A stretch of DNA of 34,955 bases from Bacillota bacterium (GCA_017459895.1 JAFUCA010000035.1:1-34955), one strand, 5' to 3'; counted from the stretch's first letter, positions 14,147 through 22,673 are shown. A program made the numbers and translations. The notes: generated by a model not told the origin, from the letters alone.

Positions 14147-16043
14147 ACTTTGGACGGATCCGGATCGCCGCGGCAAGAGGAGATCCGGATTTCTGTCTCT
14201 GGCCGTCGCGCTGCTGATGGCCGCCTTTATGGTGCCTGCATTCCTCGCGCCGGAGGAGGCCAGCGCGGACAGCGCCGGCTACACGACTCCGTCCTACGAT
14301 GTGAACGTGGTGACCGATGAAGATCACGTCTTTCACGTTACCGAGGAGATCCAGGTGGACTTCTATGAGTACCGCCACGGGATCTACCGGTACATCCCGG
14401 ACGGCAGCCGCTATTACGGGATCAGCAATGTGAGGGTGCAGGGATACGATTACGAGGTGTATTCCGAAAGCGGCAATCAGGTCGTGCAGATCGGAAGCCC
14501 GGACTATACGGTTTACGGACCCCAGACCTACCGCATCAGCTACGATATCGTCGGATACCGGGACGATTCCGGCGAGCAGGACTACCTGTCGCTGGATCTG
14601 CTGCCCACCGGCTGGAGCACATCCATCGAATCGGCAAACCTTCGCATCGAATTTCCCAAGGAGATCCGGGGGATCGAGACCTTCGCCGGTGCCTATGGCA
14701 GCCAGGACGGAAATGACTATTTTAAGGTGACGGACAGCGGAACCGTGTACACAGCGGTCTCCCGGGGGGAACTGCCCCGGGGCGTTGGACTGACCATTAA
14801 GGCGGATCTGCCGGAGGGCTACTGGGTCAATCCCTACAGCCGGGATTCAGCCCTGCAGGGGCTCTGCGGGATCCTGGCGGTCATGGGCATGCTGATGCTG
14901 CTTCTGTGGTTTGCGGTGGGCCGGGACGATCCGATCATCCCGACGGTGGAGTTCTACCCTCCGGAGGAACTGGACCCGCTGGAGATGGCCTACGTGGCAA
15001 ACGACGAGGTGAAGACGAAGGATATCTCCGCTCTGCTCATTTATCTGGCGGATAAGGGTTACATCCACATCGACTCCGACGGCAAGAGATCCTTCACGCT
15101 GATGAAGCAGCAGGAGATCGGGGAGAATGAGCGGTCCCATACGAGAAAGATCTACCATTCTCTGTTCGCAAACCGCAGGAAGACGGTCCGGCTGAAATCC
15201 CTGCCGGATGGATTCGGTGAGGTTGCGGCGAAGACTCCCTCGGAGGTGAAGTCAAGCGTTGAGAAGCGGCGCAGGACCTTCTCAGCGGCCTCCAAGGCCG
15301 GCAGAGCCGTCGGCCTGGCGTTCTGCCTGTTGATCCCCGTGATCGCGGCGGGCGCCCATTCCTGGCTGACCTTCGGGTCTTCCGACTACGGGTTTATTCC
15401 GCTTCTGATGGCACTGGTCATGTTCGCCTCCATGGTGAGCCTGGTGGCGAAGACGGACGCTTTCCGGACGAAGAAGCGGCCGGTGCGGATCATCATCGGA
15501 TTCATCATATTCCTGGCGGCTCTGGCCATGGAAGCATGGATCATCGCGCTGGATTATCCGGTGCTGGCGCTGGTCTTTGCCTGCGCGGAGCTTGCGGCAG
15601 CGGTCGCGACCATCTTCGTGCGGCGGCGGATGAACAACGAGCTCTTCGGCCGCGTGCTGGGATTCCGCGATTTCATCCGCACGGCGGAATACGACCGGCT
15701 GAAGATGCTGTCCGAGGAGAATCCGGATTACTATTTCAACATCATGCCCTACGCCTGCATTTTCGGGATGTCGACAAAGTGGGCGGATAAATTTTCCGAT
15801 TTCAGGATTCCGCAGCCCTCGTGGTACACCAGTCCCGCCGGGACCTGGGATCCGTACTTCGGACACCATATGTACATCTATTCAGGAAACAATATCAGCA
15901 GCGCCGTTGCAAGCCATTACAAGGCAGTCGGTTCCGATTTCCTGTCCTCCGCCGTGGACAGCGCCGGCAGCGGCGGCGGCGGTTTCTCCGGCGGAGGGTT
16001 TTCCGGCGGCGGCTTCGGCGGCGGAGGAGGAGGTTCATGGTAA
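14127..16043 (+). CDS. DUF2207 membrane protein with glycine-rich tail
   Basis: The 638-residue protein starts with a basic N-terminus and a signal/anchor helix (about residues 21-42, ending near ASA). An extracytoplasmic beta-rich region carries the DUF2207 opening (YDVNVVTDEDHVFHVTEEI and FYEYRHGIYRYIP). A membrane helix near residue 250 leads to a cytoplasmic part with DPLEMAYVANDEVKTKDISALL. Further helices lie near 395-450 and 460-510. The tail is GGGGFSGGGFSGGG-type ending GGSW, as often seen in this family. I chose the ATG at 14127, which overlaps lemA and has an AGAGGAAAGAG site; earlier in-frame sequence lies inside lemA. Function unknown. Confidence 0.88.
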   Translation: MSKLNSRLWTDPDRRGKRRSGFLSLAVALLMAAFMVPAFLAPEEASADSAGYTTPSYDVNVVTDEDHVFHVTEEIQVDFYEYRHGIYRYIPDGSRYYGISNVRVQGYDYEVYSESGNQVVQIGSPDYTVYGPQTYRISYDIVGYRDDSGEQDYLSLDLLPTGWSTSIESANLRIEFPKEIRGIETFAGAYGSQDGNDYFKVTDSGTVYTAVSRGELPRGVGLTIKADLPEGYWVNPYSRDSALQGLCGILAVMGMLMLLLWFAVGRDDPIIPTVEFYPPEELDPLEMAYVANDEVKTKDISALLIYLADKGYIHIDSDGKRSFTLMKQQEIGENERSHTRKIYHSLFANRRKTVRLKSLPDGFGEVAAKTPSEVKSSVEKRRRTFSAASKAGRAVGLAFCLLIPVIAAGAHSWLTFGSSDYGFIPLLMALVMFASMVSLVAKTDAFRTKKRPVRIIIGFIIFLAALAMEAWIIALDYPVLALVFACAELAAAVATIFVRRRMNNELFGRVLGFRDFIRTAEYDRLKMLSEENPDYYFNIMPYACIFGMSTKWADKFSDFRIPQPSWYTSPAGTWDPYFGHHMYIYSGNNISSAVASHYKAVGSDFLSSAVDSAGSGGGGFSGGGFSGGGFGGGGGGSW

Positions 16044-16771
16044 TGAGACAGATCAAAAGAATAGGCATTCTGGGAGCAATGGCCTCCGAGATGGAAGCGA
16101 TCAAAGGGATGATCCAGCAGCCTCATACAGAGGAGATCAGCGGGATCCGCTTCGTACAGGGGACGATTCACGGAATCGACGTCGTTGCGGCGACCTGCGG
16201 CATCGGCAAGGTCTTCGCGGCCCTTTGCGCGCAGACCATGATCCTGACGTACCATCCGGATCTGATGATCAATGTGGGAGTGGCGGGGTCTCTCACCCCG
16301 AAGCTGAATATCGGCGACATCGCCATCGCGGAGAAGGTCGTGCAGCATGACATGGACACCACAGCCATCGGCGATCCGGCAGGGCTGCTGTCCGGGATCA
16401 ATGTGGTGTATCTGCCCTGCAGCCAGGACACGGTCCGGATGATGGAGGCCTGTGCGGACGCTTTGGGATATCATCGTGAGACCGGCGTCATCGCCACCGG
16501 CGATGTATTCATGACCGACAGCCAGAAGAAGAGACAGGTGGCGGATACGTTTGATGCCATCAGCTGCGAGATGGAGGGCGGCAGCATCGGGCAGGTCTGC
16601 TATGTGAACGGTACGGATTTCTGTATCCTCAGAGCCATTTCCGACAACGGGGATGAGAATGCCCACGATGATTATCATCTGTCGCTGGATATGGCGGCGG
16701 ACCGGGCGACGCAGGTAATGGATCGCTTTCTGGCGAATCTGGCCGTCGGACAGAAGCTGTTTCAGGGATGA
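16043..16771 (+). CDS. mtnN: 5'-methylthioadenosine/S-adenosylhomocysteine nucleosidase
   Basis: MtnN (Pfs) removes adenine from methylthioadenosine and S-adenosylhomocysteine, recycling by-products of SAM use. The 242-residue product starts IKRIGILGAMASEMEAI, with the catalytic Glu in ASEME. The substrate-binding Glu is in SCEMEGG and the catalytic Asp in RAISDNGDENA. The ATG at 16043 overlaps the DUF2207 stop as TAATG and lies nine bases after GGAGG; an ATG at 16037 is also possible but too close to it. The upstream in-frame codons lie inside the DUF2207 gene. Confidence 0.94.
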   Translation: MRQIKRIGILGAMASEMEAIKGMIQQPHTEEISGIRFVQGTIHGIDVVAATCGIGKVFAALCAQTMILTYHPDLMINVGVAGSLTPKLNIGDIAIAEKVVQHDMDTTAIGDPAGLLSGINVVYLPCSQDTVRMMEACADALGYHRETGVIATGDVFMTDSQKKRQVADTFDAISCEMEGGSIGQVCYVNGTDFCILRAISDNGDENAHDDYHLSLDMAADRATQVMDRFLANLAVGQKLFQG

Positions 16772-16787
16772 TCCGGAGGGTGCTGGT

Positions 16788-17324
16788 ATGAATATAGCGG
16801 TTTACTGCGGATCGAGAATGGGGAAGGATGAAGAATTCGCCGCGGCTGCGGTCCGGCTGGGGCAGTGGATCTGCCGCCGGGGCCACGGGATGGTCTACGG
16901 CGGGGGCAACATCGGACTGATGGGTCTGATCGCCGACACGGTCCTGGAGGGCGGCGGCGCGGTGACCGGCGTCATTCCGGAATTTCTGATCGAGGCGGAA
17001 GTGGGGCACGAGGGACTGCACACCCTGGAGGTGGTGCAGACCATGACTCAGCGAAAGAACCGGATGATGGAGCTTTCCCAGGCCTTCATCGCGATGCCCG
17101 GCGGGACCGGCACGCTGGAGGAGATCGCCGAAGTGATCTCCCTCCAAAAGCTGGGTCTGCAGGACAAGCCATGCGTCTTTTATAACATCAATGGATTTTA
17201 CGAGCCCCTGCGGCAGATGCTGGCCGATATGGTGGCAGCGGAGTTTCTGACCGCAGAGGACTTCGGGAAGATCCATTTCATCCGCCGGCCGGAGGAGCTG
17301 GAGCCGATCCTGGCCGGGAAGTGA
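16788..17324 (+). CDS. LOG family (TIGR00730) nucleotide phosphoribohydrolase
   Basis: The 178-residue Rossmann-fold protein has the family signatures GGGNIGLMG (about residues 38-46) and PGGTGTLEE (about 104-112), with TQRKNRMM between. Members related to plant LOG and bacterial YvdD/PpnN hydrolyse nucleoside 5'-monophosphates to base and ribose-5-phosphate; older names call them lysine decarboxylase-like. It begins 16 bases after mtnN with GGAGGGTG, and both enzymes act on adenine-type compounds, so a shared purine-salvage role is plausible. The stop is four bases from the end of the convergent aminopeptidase gene, leaving no room for a terminator. Confidence 0.9.
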   Translation: MNIAVYCGSRMGKDEEFAAAAVRLGQWICRRGHGMVYGGGNIGLMGLIADTVLEGGGAVTGVIPEFLIEAEVGHEGLHTLEVVQTMTQRKNRMMELSQAFIAMPGGTGTLEEIAEVISLQKLGLQDKPCVFYNINGFYEPLRQMLADMVAAEFLTAEDFGKIHFIRRPEELEPILAGK

Positions 17325-17328
17325 GGAG

Positions 17329-18783
17329 CTACAGACCGTAGATGTTGGTCATGTGCTCCAGGAAGACCTTGTAGGCGCGGAAGCCTTCGTAGACATCCGC
17401 CTTGCTGGAGATCTCCATCGGCGCGTGCATGCACAGAACCGCCAGACCGCAGTCGATGACCTCCATACCGTAGTTGGCCATGATCCAGGCGATGGTGCCG
17501 CCGCCCCCTACATCGACCTTGCCCAGTTCGGCGGTCTGGAACTGGACTTCGTTCTCGTCGAGGATCCGGCGGATCGCCGCCATGAATTCCGGATTGGCAT
17601 CGCTGGAGCCGCTCTTGCCTCTGGCACCGGTAAATTTATTGAACACAACGCCCTTGCCCAGGTAAGCGGCGTTTTTTGTTTCGAAAACATCAGCGTACAG
17701 GGGGTCGAATCCGGCGCTGACATCCGAGGACAGCATGGAGGAATTCTGAAGGGTCCGCCGCAGAGACAGGGCGCTGGGATAGCCCATCAGAGCCAGAACC
17801 TCCGCGGTCATGTTCTCAAAGAACCGGGACTGCATGCCGCTGGCGCCCTGGCTGCCGACCTCCTCCTTGTCCACAAGCAGGCAGCAGGCGGTTCGCTTCG
17901 GCGTATCGGTCTCGAGCATAGCCATCAGGGAGGTGAAGGCGCAGATCCGGTCGTCCTGGCCGTAGGACAGGATCATGCTCCGGTCAAAGCCCAGCTCTCT
18001 GGCTCTGCCGGCAGGCACGACCTCCAGCTCCGCGGAGAGGAAATCCTCTTCCTCAATACCATAGCGTTCCTTCAGAAGCTGCAGGATGTTCGCCTTGACC
18101 GGGGTCTTGCGGAGCTTCTTCTCGCTGTCCGCCGCATCCCCTGCGCTTTCTTCCTCCGCACTGCCTCCGAAATCCCGCGGAACGGACCCCACCAGCACAT
18201 CCAGCCCTTCGCCTTCGATGACCTTGGCCGCGTCCTTCGTCATCTGCTTCTGAGCCAGATGGATCAGAAGGTCGGTGATGGCGAAGACCGGATCGTCCTC
18301 GTTTTCGCCGAGACAGATATCCACCCGGCTGCCGTCCTTCTTAATGACGACGCCGTGGATGGCCAGCGGGATCGTGACCCACTGGTATTTCTTGATGCCG
18401 CCGTAGTAATGGGTGTCCAGATAGGCAAGTCCGGTGCTCTCATACAGCGGATTCTGCTTCACATCGATTCGCGGGGAGTCGATGTGGGCCCCAAGAATGT
18501 TCATGCCGTTTTCGATGGGCTCGGTCCCGATGTGATAGAGGACCAGCGTTTTGCCGTTGTACTGGGCGTAGACCTTATCTCCCGGGCAAAGGCTGGAGCC
18601 GGCTTTCACAAGCTCGTCCAGCGGACGATAACCGGCAGCCTGCGCCATCTCAATGGAAACCTTCGCGCATTCCCGTTCGGTCTTGCCCCGGTCCAGAAGC
18701 TCCCGGTAACGGGCATTGACTGCCTCCATCTCCTGCAGCTGCTGCTCCGTGTATATTTCCCAAAGACTCTTTTCTCTTGCCAT
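17329..18783 (-). CDS. M18 family zinc aminopeptidase
   Basis: The 484-residue protein fits M18 aspartyl-type aminopeptidases, tetrahedral oligomeric dizinc enzymes that trim N-terminal residues from peptides. Zinc-binding and catalytic segments are visible: GAHIDSPR (His100, Asp102), DKEEVGSQGASG, SSDVSAGFDP and CMHAPMEISS near the end. The ATG at 18783 follows AAAAAAGGAG; the frame extends 24 codons further without a ribosome site. It is a single gene, convergent with the LOG-family gene and divergent from nagB. Gene names differ among clostridia (apeA, lap4-like), so I leave the symbol blank. Confidence 0.93.
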   Translation of the reverse strand: MAREKSLWEIYTEQQLQEMEAVNARYRELLDRGKTERECAKVSIEMAQAAGYRPLDELVKAGSSLCPGDKVYAQYNGKTLVLYHIGTEPIENGMNILGAHIDSPRIDVKQNPLYESTGLAYLDTHYYGGIKKYQWVTIPLAIHGVVIKKDGSRVDICLGENEDDPVFAITDLLIHLAQKQMTKDAAKVIEGEGLDVLVGSVPRDFGGSAEEESAGDAADSEKKLRKTPVKANILQLLKERYGIEEEDFLSAELEVVPAGRARELGFDRSMILSYGQDDRICAFTSLMAMLETDTPKRTACCLLVDKEEVGSQGASGMQSRFFENMTAEVLALMGYPSALSLRRTLQNSSMLSSDVSAGFDPLYADVFETKNAAYLGKGVVFNKFTGARGKSGSSDANPEFMAAIRRILDENEVQFQTAELGKVDVGGGGTIAWIMANYGMEVIDCGLAVLCMHAPMEISSKADVYEGFRAYKVFLEHMTNIYGL

Positions 18784-18826
18784 GTTGATACTCCTTTTTT
18801 CAGATTTGGTTAGACGTCTCTTCTTA

Positions 18827-18855
18827 AGTGTAATTCCTTCGCCTTCGATTCGCAA
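18827..18855 (-). promoter_or_regulatory. Promoter of the M18 aminopeptidase gene
   Basis: On the minus strand TTGCGA (18855-18850) and TACACT (18832-18827) are 17 bases apart, 44 bases upstream of the start codon. Confidence 0.6.
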
Positions 18856-18875
18856 GTGATTTCCTCGGAAAAGGC

Positions 18876-18904
18876 TTGCAAAAGATGCAGTGTATGTTTA
18901 AAAT
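18876..18904 (+). promoter_or_regulatory. Promoter of the glmS ribozyme-nagB operon
   Basis: TTGCAA (18876-18881) and TAAAAT (18899-18904) are 17 bases apart. Transcription would start near 18911, about 50 bases before the ribozyme cleavage site. Confidence 0.8.
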
Positions 18905-18954
18905 AGGAATGTTAAAACAGTGAGCTGGCGAAGGAGGGAAGAGAACGCAGCCTG

Positions 18955-19072
18955 CTGTTAGCGCCAGGCCCCGAAAGGGGTGACGAGGATGGCAGTTATC
19001 GAAAGACTCGGCGGGTGCTGCCACGGCCGTCCATGGGAACCCCCATGGAACGTGGGTCGTCAGAGAGAAAGC
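18955..19072 (+). ncRNA. glmS ribozyme: glmS ribozyme (GlcN6P-activated self-cleaving riboswitch) upstream of nagB
   Basis: All the core motifs are present in order: AGCGCC at 18960-18965 (cleavage expected between A18960 and G18961), a CCCC-GAAA-GGGG hairpin (18969-18980), TGACGAGG (18981-18988), TTATCGA (18996-19002) and TCGGCGGGTGC (19008-19018). The core helix GGCAG / CTGCC pairs 18991-18995 with 19018-19022. Downstream GC-rich pairings (CCATGGG / CCCATGG near 19031-19048) fit the P3-P4 part less certainly. The ribozyme uses glucosamine-6-phosphate as cofactor to cut the mRNA leader, lowering expression. It normally controls glmS; here the gene 80 bases downstream is nagB. Confidence 0.93.
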
Positions 19073-19150
19073 AAAAAACGGAATCAAAACCGCAACAGAG
19101 GTTCTCTCGTCACACGAAACTACAGAAAATAACAAAGGAGATAAATCGAT

Positions 19151-19942
19151 ATGAGAGTTGTAATTCAGGAAAACTATGACAATATGTGCAAGTGGGCAGC
19201 GAACTACATCGCGGATAAGATCAGAAACCATAAGGAAGACCGGCCGTTCATCCTGGGTCTGCCGACGGGATCTTCTCCCATCGGAGTGTACAAGGAACTG
19301 GCAAGGATGAACCAGGCGGGCGAGCTGAGCTTCGCCAATGTGGTCACCTTCAATATGGATGAGTATCTGGGTCTGCCCCATGAGCACGATCAGTCCTACT
19401 GGTACTTCATGCACGACAATTTCTTCGACCATCTGGTGGACATGAAGCCGGAGAACATCAACATTCTGAACGGCATGACCGATGATCCGGAAGGGGAGTG
19501 CGCCCGCTATGAGGAGAAGATCGCCAGCTACGGCGGCATCGATCTGTTCATGGGCGGCATCGGCGTGGACGGCCACATCGCGTTCAACGAGCCCTACACC
19601 AGCCTTTGCTCGAGAACCGGCGTGCGGAATCTGACTACAGACACCAGAATCGTCAACTCCCGTTTCTTCGGAAACGATCCGGAAGCGGTACCGTCCCAGG
19701 CGCTGTCCGTGGGCGTCGGCACCGTTACCGACTCGAAGGAAGTCCTGATCCTGATCAACGGCCACAACAAGGCGAGAGCGCTGGCGGCCACCGTTGAGGG
19801 CGGCGTCAGCCACAAGTGGACCTGCTCCGCGCTGCAGATGCACAACGGCGCCATCATCGCCTGCGATGAAGCGGCCTGCGGAGAACTGACGGTTGACACT
19901 TACAAGTATTTCCTCGACATCGAGAAGAAAGAGAGACTCTAA
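19151..19942 (+). CDS. nagB: Glucosamine-6-phosphate deaminase/isomerase NagB, possibly acting in synthesis
   Basis: The 263-residue protein is close to E. coli NagB (266) across its whole length. Catalytic residues are Asp70 in TFNMDEYLG, and Asp140, His142 and Glu147 in DGHIAFNEP; the phosphate loop is LPTGSSP. NagB interconverts GlcN6P and fructose-6-P plus ammonia. At the region equivalent to the E. coli GlcNAc6P allosteric site, Arg158 and Lys160 correspond to Gly157 and Arg159 here. The gene follows a glmS ribozyme and heads an operon with an acetyltransferase and glmM, joined by TAATG overlaps. That context suggests work in the amination direction, replacing GlmS (inference). The AAAGGAG site is ten bases before the ATG. 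Confidence 0.93.
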   Translation: MRVVIQENYDNMCKWAANYIADKIRNHKEDRPFILGLPTGSSPIGVYKELARMNQAGELSFANVVTFNMDEYLGLPHEHDQSYWYFMHDNFFDHLVDMKPENINILNGMTDDPEGECARYEEKIASYGGIDLFMGGIGVDGHIAFNEPYTSLCSRTGVRNLTTDTRIVNSRFFGNDPEAVPSQALSVGVGTVTDSKEVLILINGHNKARALAATVEGGVSHKWTCSALQMHNGAIIACDEAACGELTVDTYKYFLDIEKKERL

Positions 19943-20604
19943 TGTACACAATCAAAGATTTATACGATCTGGAGCATACGCTGGCGGCGGATTACCTGGC
20001 GCAGTTCACCTATCCCTGGGAGGCTCTCGCGGGCATCAAGGAACTGATCCTGCAGCTGGGACCGAACCTCGGCGAGGACTATGAAGAGGTCCAGCCGCAG
20101 GTATGGGTCCATAAGACCGCGAAGGTTTTCCCCTCCGCTTATCTGGGAGCACCCTGCATCATCGGACCGGGAACAGAAGTCCGGCACGGAGCATTCATCC
20201 GCAGCGCAGCGCTGGTGGGAGCGGACTGTGTGGTCGGCAACTCCGTGGAGCTGAAGAACGTCATCCTGTTCGATCACGTCCAGACACCGCACTACAACTA
20301 TGTGGGCGACTCCATCCTCGGATACTACAGCCATATGGGCGCCGGGAGCATCACGTCCAACGTGAAATCGGACAAGAAGAACGTCGTCGTTCATAACGGT
20401 ACGGAGCAGATGGAGACCGGACTGCGCAAGTTCGGCGCGATGCTGGGCGACTATGTCGAGGTCGGCTGCAACGCGGTCTGCAACCCGGGGACCGTCATCG
20501 GCCGTCACTGCAACGTGTATCCGACCTCCTGCGTCAGAGGCGTCATCCCCGAAAACAGCATCTGGAAGGATAACGGCGAGGTCATTCACAAGGAGGAGAG
20601 ATAA
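19942..20604 (+). CDS. Left-handed beta-helix acetyltransferase resembling the GlmU C-terminal domain
   Basis: The 220-residue protein has a short helical N-terminus and then a hexapeptide-repeat beta-helix (about residues 55-210). Its core TPHYNYVGDSILGYYSHMG then AGSITSN matches the GlmU acetyltransferase active-site region (E. coli VPHLTYLGD and NIGAGTITCN), with His117 in the position of the catalytic His. The uridylyltransferase domain of GlmU is absent. Expected reaction: acetyl-CoA plus GlcN-1-P to GlcNAc-1-P. It starts on the last base of the nagB stop (TAATG) and ends the same way into glmM, so the three genes are tightly coupled. A different sugar-phosphate substrate cannot be ruled out. 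Confidence 0.8.
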   Translation: MYTIKDLYDLEHTLAADYLAQFTYPWEALAGIKELILQLGPNLGEDYEEVQPQVWVHKTAKVFPSAYLGAPCIIGPGTEVRHGAFIRSAALVGADCVVGNSVELKNVILFDHVQTPHYNYVGDSILGYYSHMGAGSITSNVKSDKKNVVVHNGTEQMETGLRKFGAMLGDYVEVGCNAVCNPGTVIGRHCNVYPTSCVRGVIPENSIWKDNGEVIHKEER

Positions 20605-21950
20605 TGGGCAAATATTTCGGAACAGACGGATTTCGCGGGGAAGCGAATCAGACGCTGACCTACGATCACGCGATCAAAATCGGCCGTTTTCTGGGCTGGT
20701 ACTACGGCGCGAACCAGGGCAAGAAGGCGAAGATCGTCATCGGCAAGGACACCCGCCGGTCCAGCTACATGTTTGAGTACGCGCTTTGCACCGGCCTGAT
20801 GGCCAGCGGCGCGGACGCCTATATCATGCACGTTACGACGACTCCTTCGGTGGCATACATCACCAGAGTCGACGAGTTCGACTGCGGGATCATGATCTCC
20901 GCTTCTCACAATCCGTACTATGACAACGGCATCAAGCTTCTGAACGGAAATGGCGAGAAGATGGAGGAAGAAACCATCCTTCAGGTAGAGGATTACATCG
21001 ACGGCAAGATCGACATTCCGGCCGCCGGCCGGGAGGAGATCGGACGGACCGTTGACTATGTGAACGGAAGAAACCGCTACATCGGTCATCTGATCAGCAT
21101 GAGCAAATACGGCTTCAAGGGCAAGAGGGTCGGCCTGGATGTGGCCAACGGCGCGGCATGGCAGATCGCGAAGAGCGTTTTTGAGGCTCTCGGCGCGAAG
21201 ACCTACGTGATCAATGACGAGCCCAACGGATACAACATCAACACCGACTGCGGCTCCACGCATATCGAGCACCTCCAGAAGCTGGTGGTCGAAAAGGAAC
21301 TGGATGTGGGCTTTGCCTACGACGGAGACGCGGACCGCTGTCTGGCGGTGGATGAGAAGGGCAATGTCATCACGGGTGACCACATCATTTACATCTACGG
21401 CCTGTACATGAAAGACCGGGGCAAGCTGCTGAACAACAAGGTCGTTACGACGGTCATGAGCAACTACGGCCTGTTTAAGGCGCTGGACCGCGTCGGCATC
21501 GAGTACGACAAGACGAAGGTCGGAGACAAGTATGTCTATGAGAACATGATGGAAACCGGAAACCGCATCGGCGGAGAACAGTCCGGCCACATTATCTTCT
21601 CCAAGTACGAGACCACCGGAGACGGCATTCTGACCAGTCTGAAGGTCATGGAGGCCATGCTGGCGAAGGAAAAACCGCTGAGCGAGCTGGCGGCGCCGGT
21701 GATCTTCTATCCCCAGGTGCTGAAGAACGTCCGCGTCAAGAGCAAGCCGGACGCCCAGAACGATCCGGATGTCCAGGCTGCAGTGCAGCGGGTCGCCGAT
21801 GAGCTGGGAGATACCGGCCGCATCCTGGTCAGAGAATCCGGAACCGAGCCGGTGATCCGTGTCATGGTCGAGGCGGATACCGAGGAGATCTGTGAGAAGC
21901 ATGTGGACGCGGTAATCGATGTGATCACGGCCAAGGGACACCGGGCGTAG
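20604..21950 (+). CDS. glmM: Phosphoglucosamine mutase GlmM
   Basis: GlmM converts GlcN-6-P to GlcN-1-P for UDP-GlcNAc and peptidoglycan. The 448-residue protein begins YFGTDGFRGEAN, has the phosphoserine loop ISASHNP (Ser101), the metal loop DGDADRC, the sugar loop GGEQSGH and the phosphate-binding RESGTEPVIRVMVE near the end. All four domain signatures are in order and length is normal. An AAGGAGGAG site precedes the ATG, which overlaps the previous stop as TAATG. It lies between the acetyltransferase and a DUF4125-like gene. Confidence 0.96.
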   Translation: MGKYFGTDGFRGEANQTLTYDHAIKIGRFLGWYYGANQGKKAKIVIGKDTRRSSYMFEYALCTGLMASGADAYIMHVTTTPSVAYITRVDEFDCGIMISASHNPYYDNGIKLLNGNGEKMEEETILQVEDYIDGKIDIPAAGREEIGRTVDYVNGRNRYIGHLISMSKYGFKGKRVGLDVANGAAWQIAKSVFEALGAKTYVINDEPNGYNINTDCGSTHIEHLQKLVVEKELDVGFAYDGDADRCLAVDEKGNVITGDHIIYIYGLYMKDRGKLLNNKVVTTVMSNYGLFKALDRVGIEYDKTKVGDKYVYENMMETGNRIGGEQSGHIIFSKYETTGDGILTSLKVMEAMLAKEKPLSELAAPVIFYPQVLKNVRVKSKPDAQNDPDVQAAVQRVADELGDTGRILVRESGTEPVIRVMVEADTEEICEKHVDAVIDVITAKGHRA

Positions 21951-21995
21951 GACGGCGGACAGACGGCGGACTTTGCCGCCGGGAAGGAGAACGAG

Positions 21996-22646
21996 ATGGG
22001 CAGAGGAGATGTGGTTCTGACCCGGGACAATCGGGAATTCATCCGGCAGGACTGCCTGCGGGATGCGCTGATCTACGAGATCGTGGATCTGGAATGGAGC
22101 ATGATGCAGGACATGAGAAGCGCCCAGGGCCGGCCCCTGGAGGAGTCGGGTTTTGAGGCGTTCTATCAGGTTCGCTACAGCCAGCACAGCGCCATGAATT
22201 CGGATACGGTGGGCCTGTACAAGCAGGATCTGATGATCGCAACCCACACCGGCCGGAACCTGATGGCGGAGAAATACGGCTATATGAAGGATCCGTCAAA
22301 GCTGCCGGAGGATCCGGCGGTCCGGGATCTGATCGGCCAGATCGTTCCCCTGATGCTGCAGTCTCAGGAGAGGTTTTCAAATGCCTTCCCGGCGCTGGGG
22401 AGCATGAGCCGCGCCTTCGATCCCGAGGAGGATCAGGTGAGTCTGGAGGTCTACATCACCAGTGAACTGGTGGGCAAGTCCGACACGACTCTGCAGATGA
22501 TCCTGCGGGATGTGAAGCTGAATCCGGATTACATCCGGGACATCTTCGAGGTCTTCGTCAGCTTCTTCGGACAGGATTCCCTGGGCAAGGCCGAGGTGCT
22601 GGCCGCGGCGCAGCAGATGAAACCCTGCCGGGGAGCTACGCTGTAA
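21996..22646 (+). CDS. DUF4125-like protein of unknown function
   Basis: A 216-residue soluble, acidic, mainly helical protein. The stretch DLEWSMMQDM, then FEAFYQVRYSQHSAMNSDTV and YKQDLMIATHTGRNLMAEKYGYM, resembles the conserved core of DUF4125, in which a short W/F-rich helix and an NL.EKY motif recur. No catalytic motif or membrane segment is visible. It starts 45 bases after glmM with a GGGAAGGAG site and ends at the operon terminator, so it is co-transcribed with the amino-sugar genes, but nothing in it explains a role there. Confidence 0.65.
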   Translation: MGRGDVVLTRDNREFIRQDCLRDALIYEIVDLEWSMMQDMRSAQGRPLEESGFEAFYQVRYSQHSAMNSDTVGLYKQDLMIATHTGRNLMAEKYGYMKDPSKLPEDPAVRDLIGQIVPLMLQSQERFSNAFPALGSMSRAFDPEEDQVSLEVYITSELVGKSDTTLQMILRDVKLNPDYIRDIFEVFVSFFGQDSLGKAEVLAAAQQMKPCRGATL

Positions 22647-22673
22647 ACCCTTAACACAAAACACAATGAGATC

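Noticed and set aside
15960-16036. GGC/GGA-rich DNA repeat at the end of the DUF2207 gene
   Set aside because: It encodes the glycine-rich tail normal for this family; not a separate repeat element.
17353-18813. Plus-strand open frame opposite the M18 aminopeptidase (486 codons)
   Set aside because: The minus-strand gene has full M18 motifs, ribosome site and promoter; the plus frame is its shadow.
20586-22247. Long open frame on the minus strand opposite glmM (553 codons)
   Set aside because: It mirrors glmM codon by codon, has no ribosome site or family motifs, and its composition (rich in Leu, Val, Arg, His, Asp) is typical of the antisense of GC-rich coding DNA.
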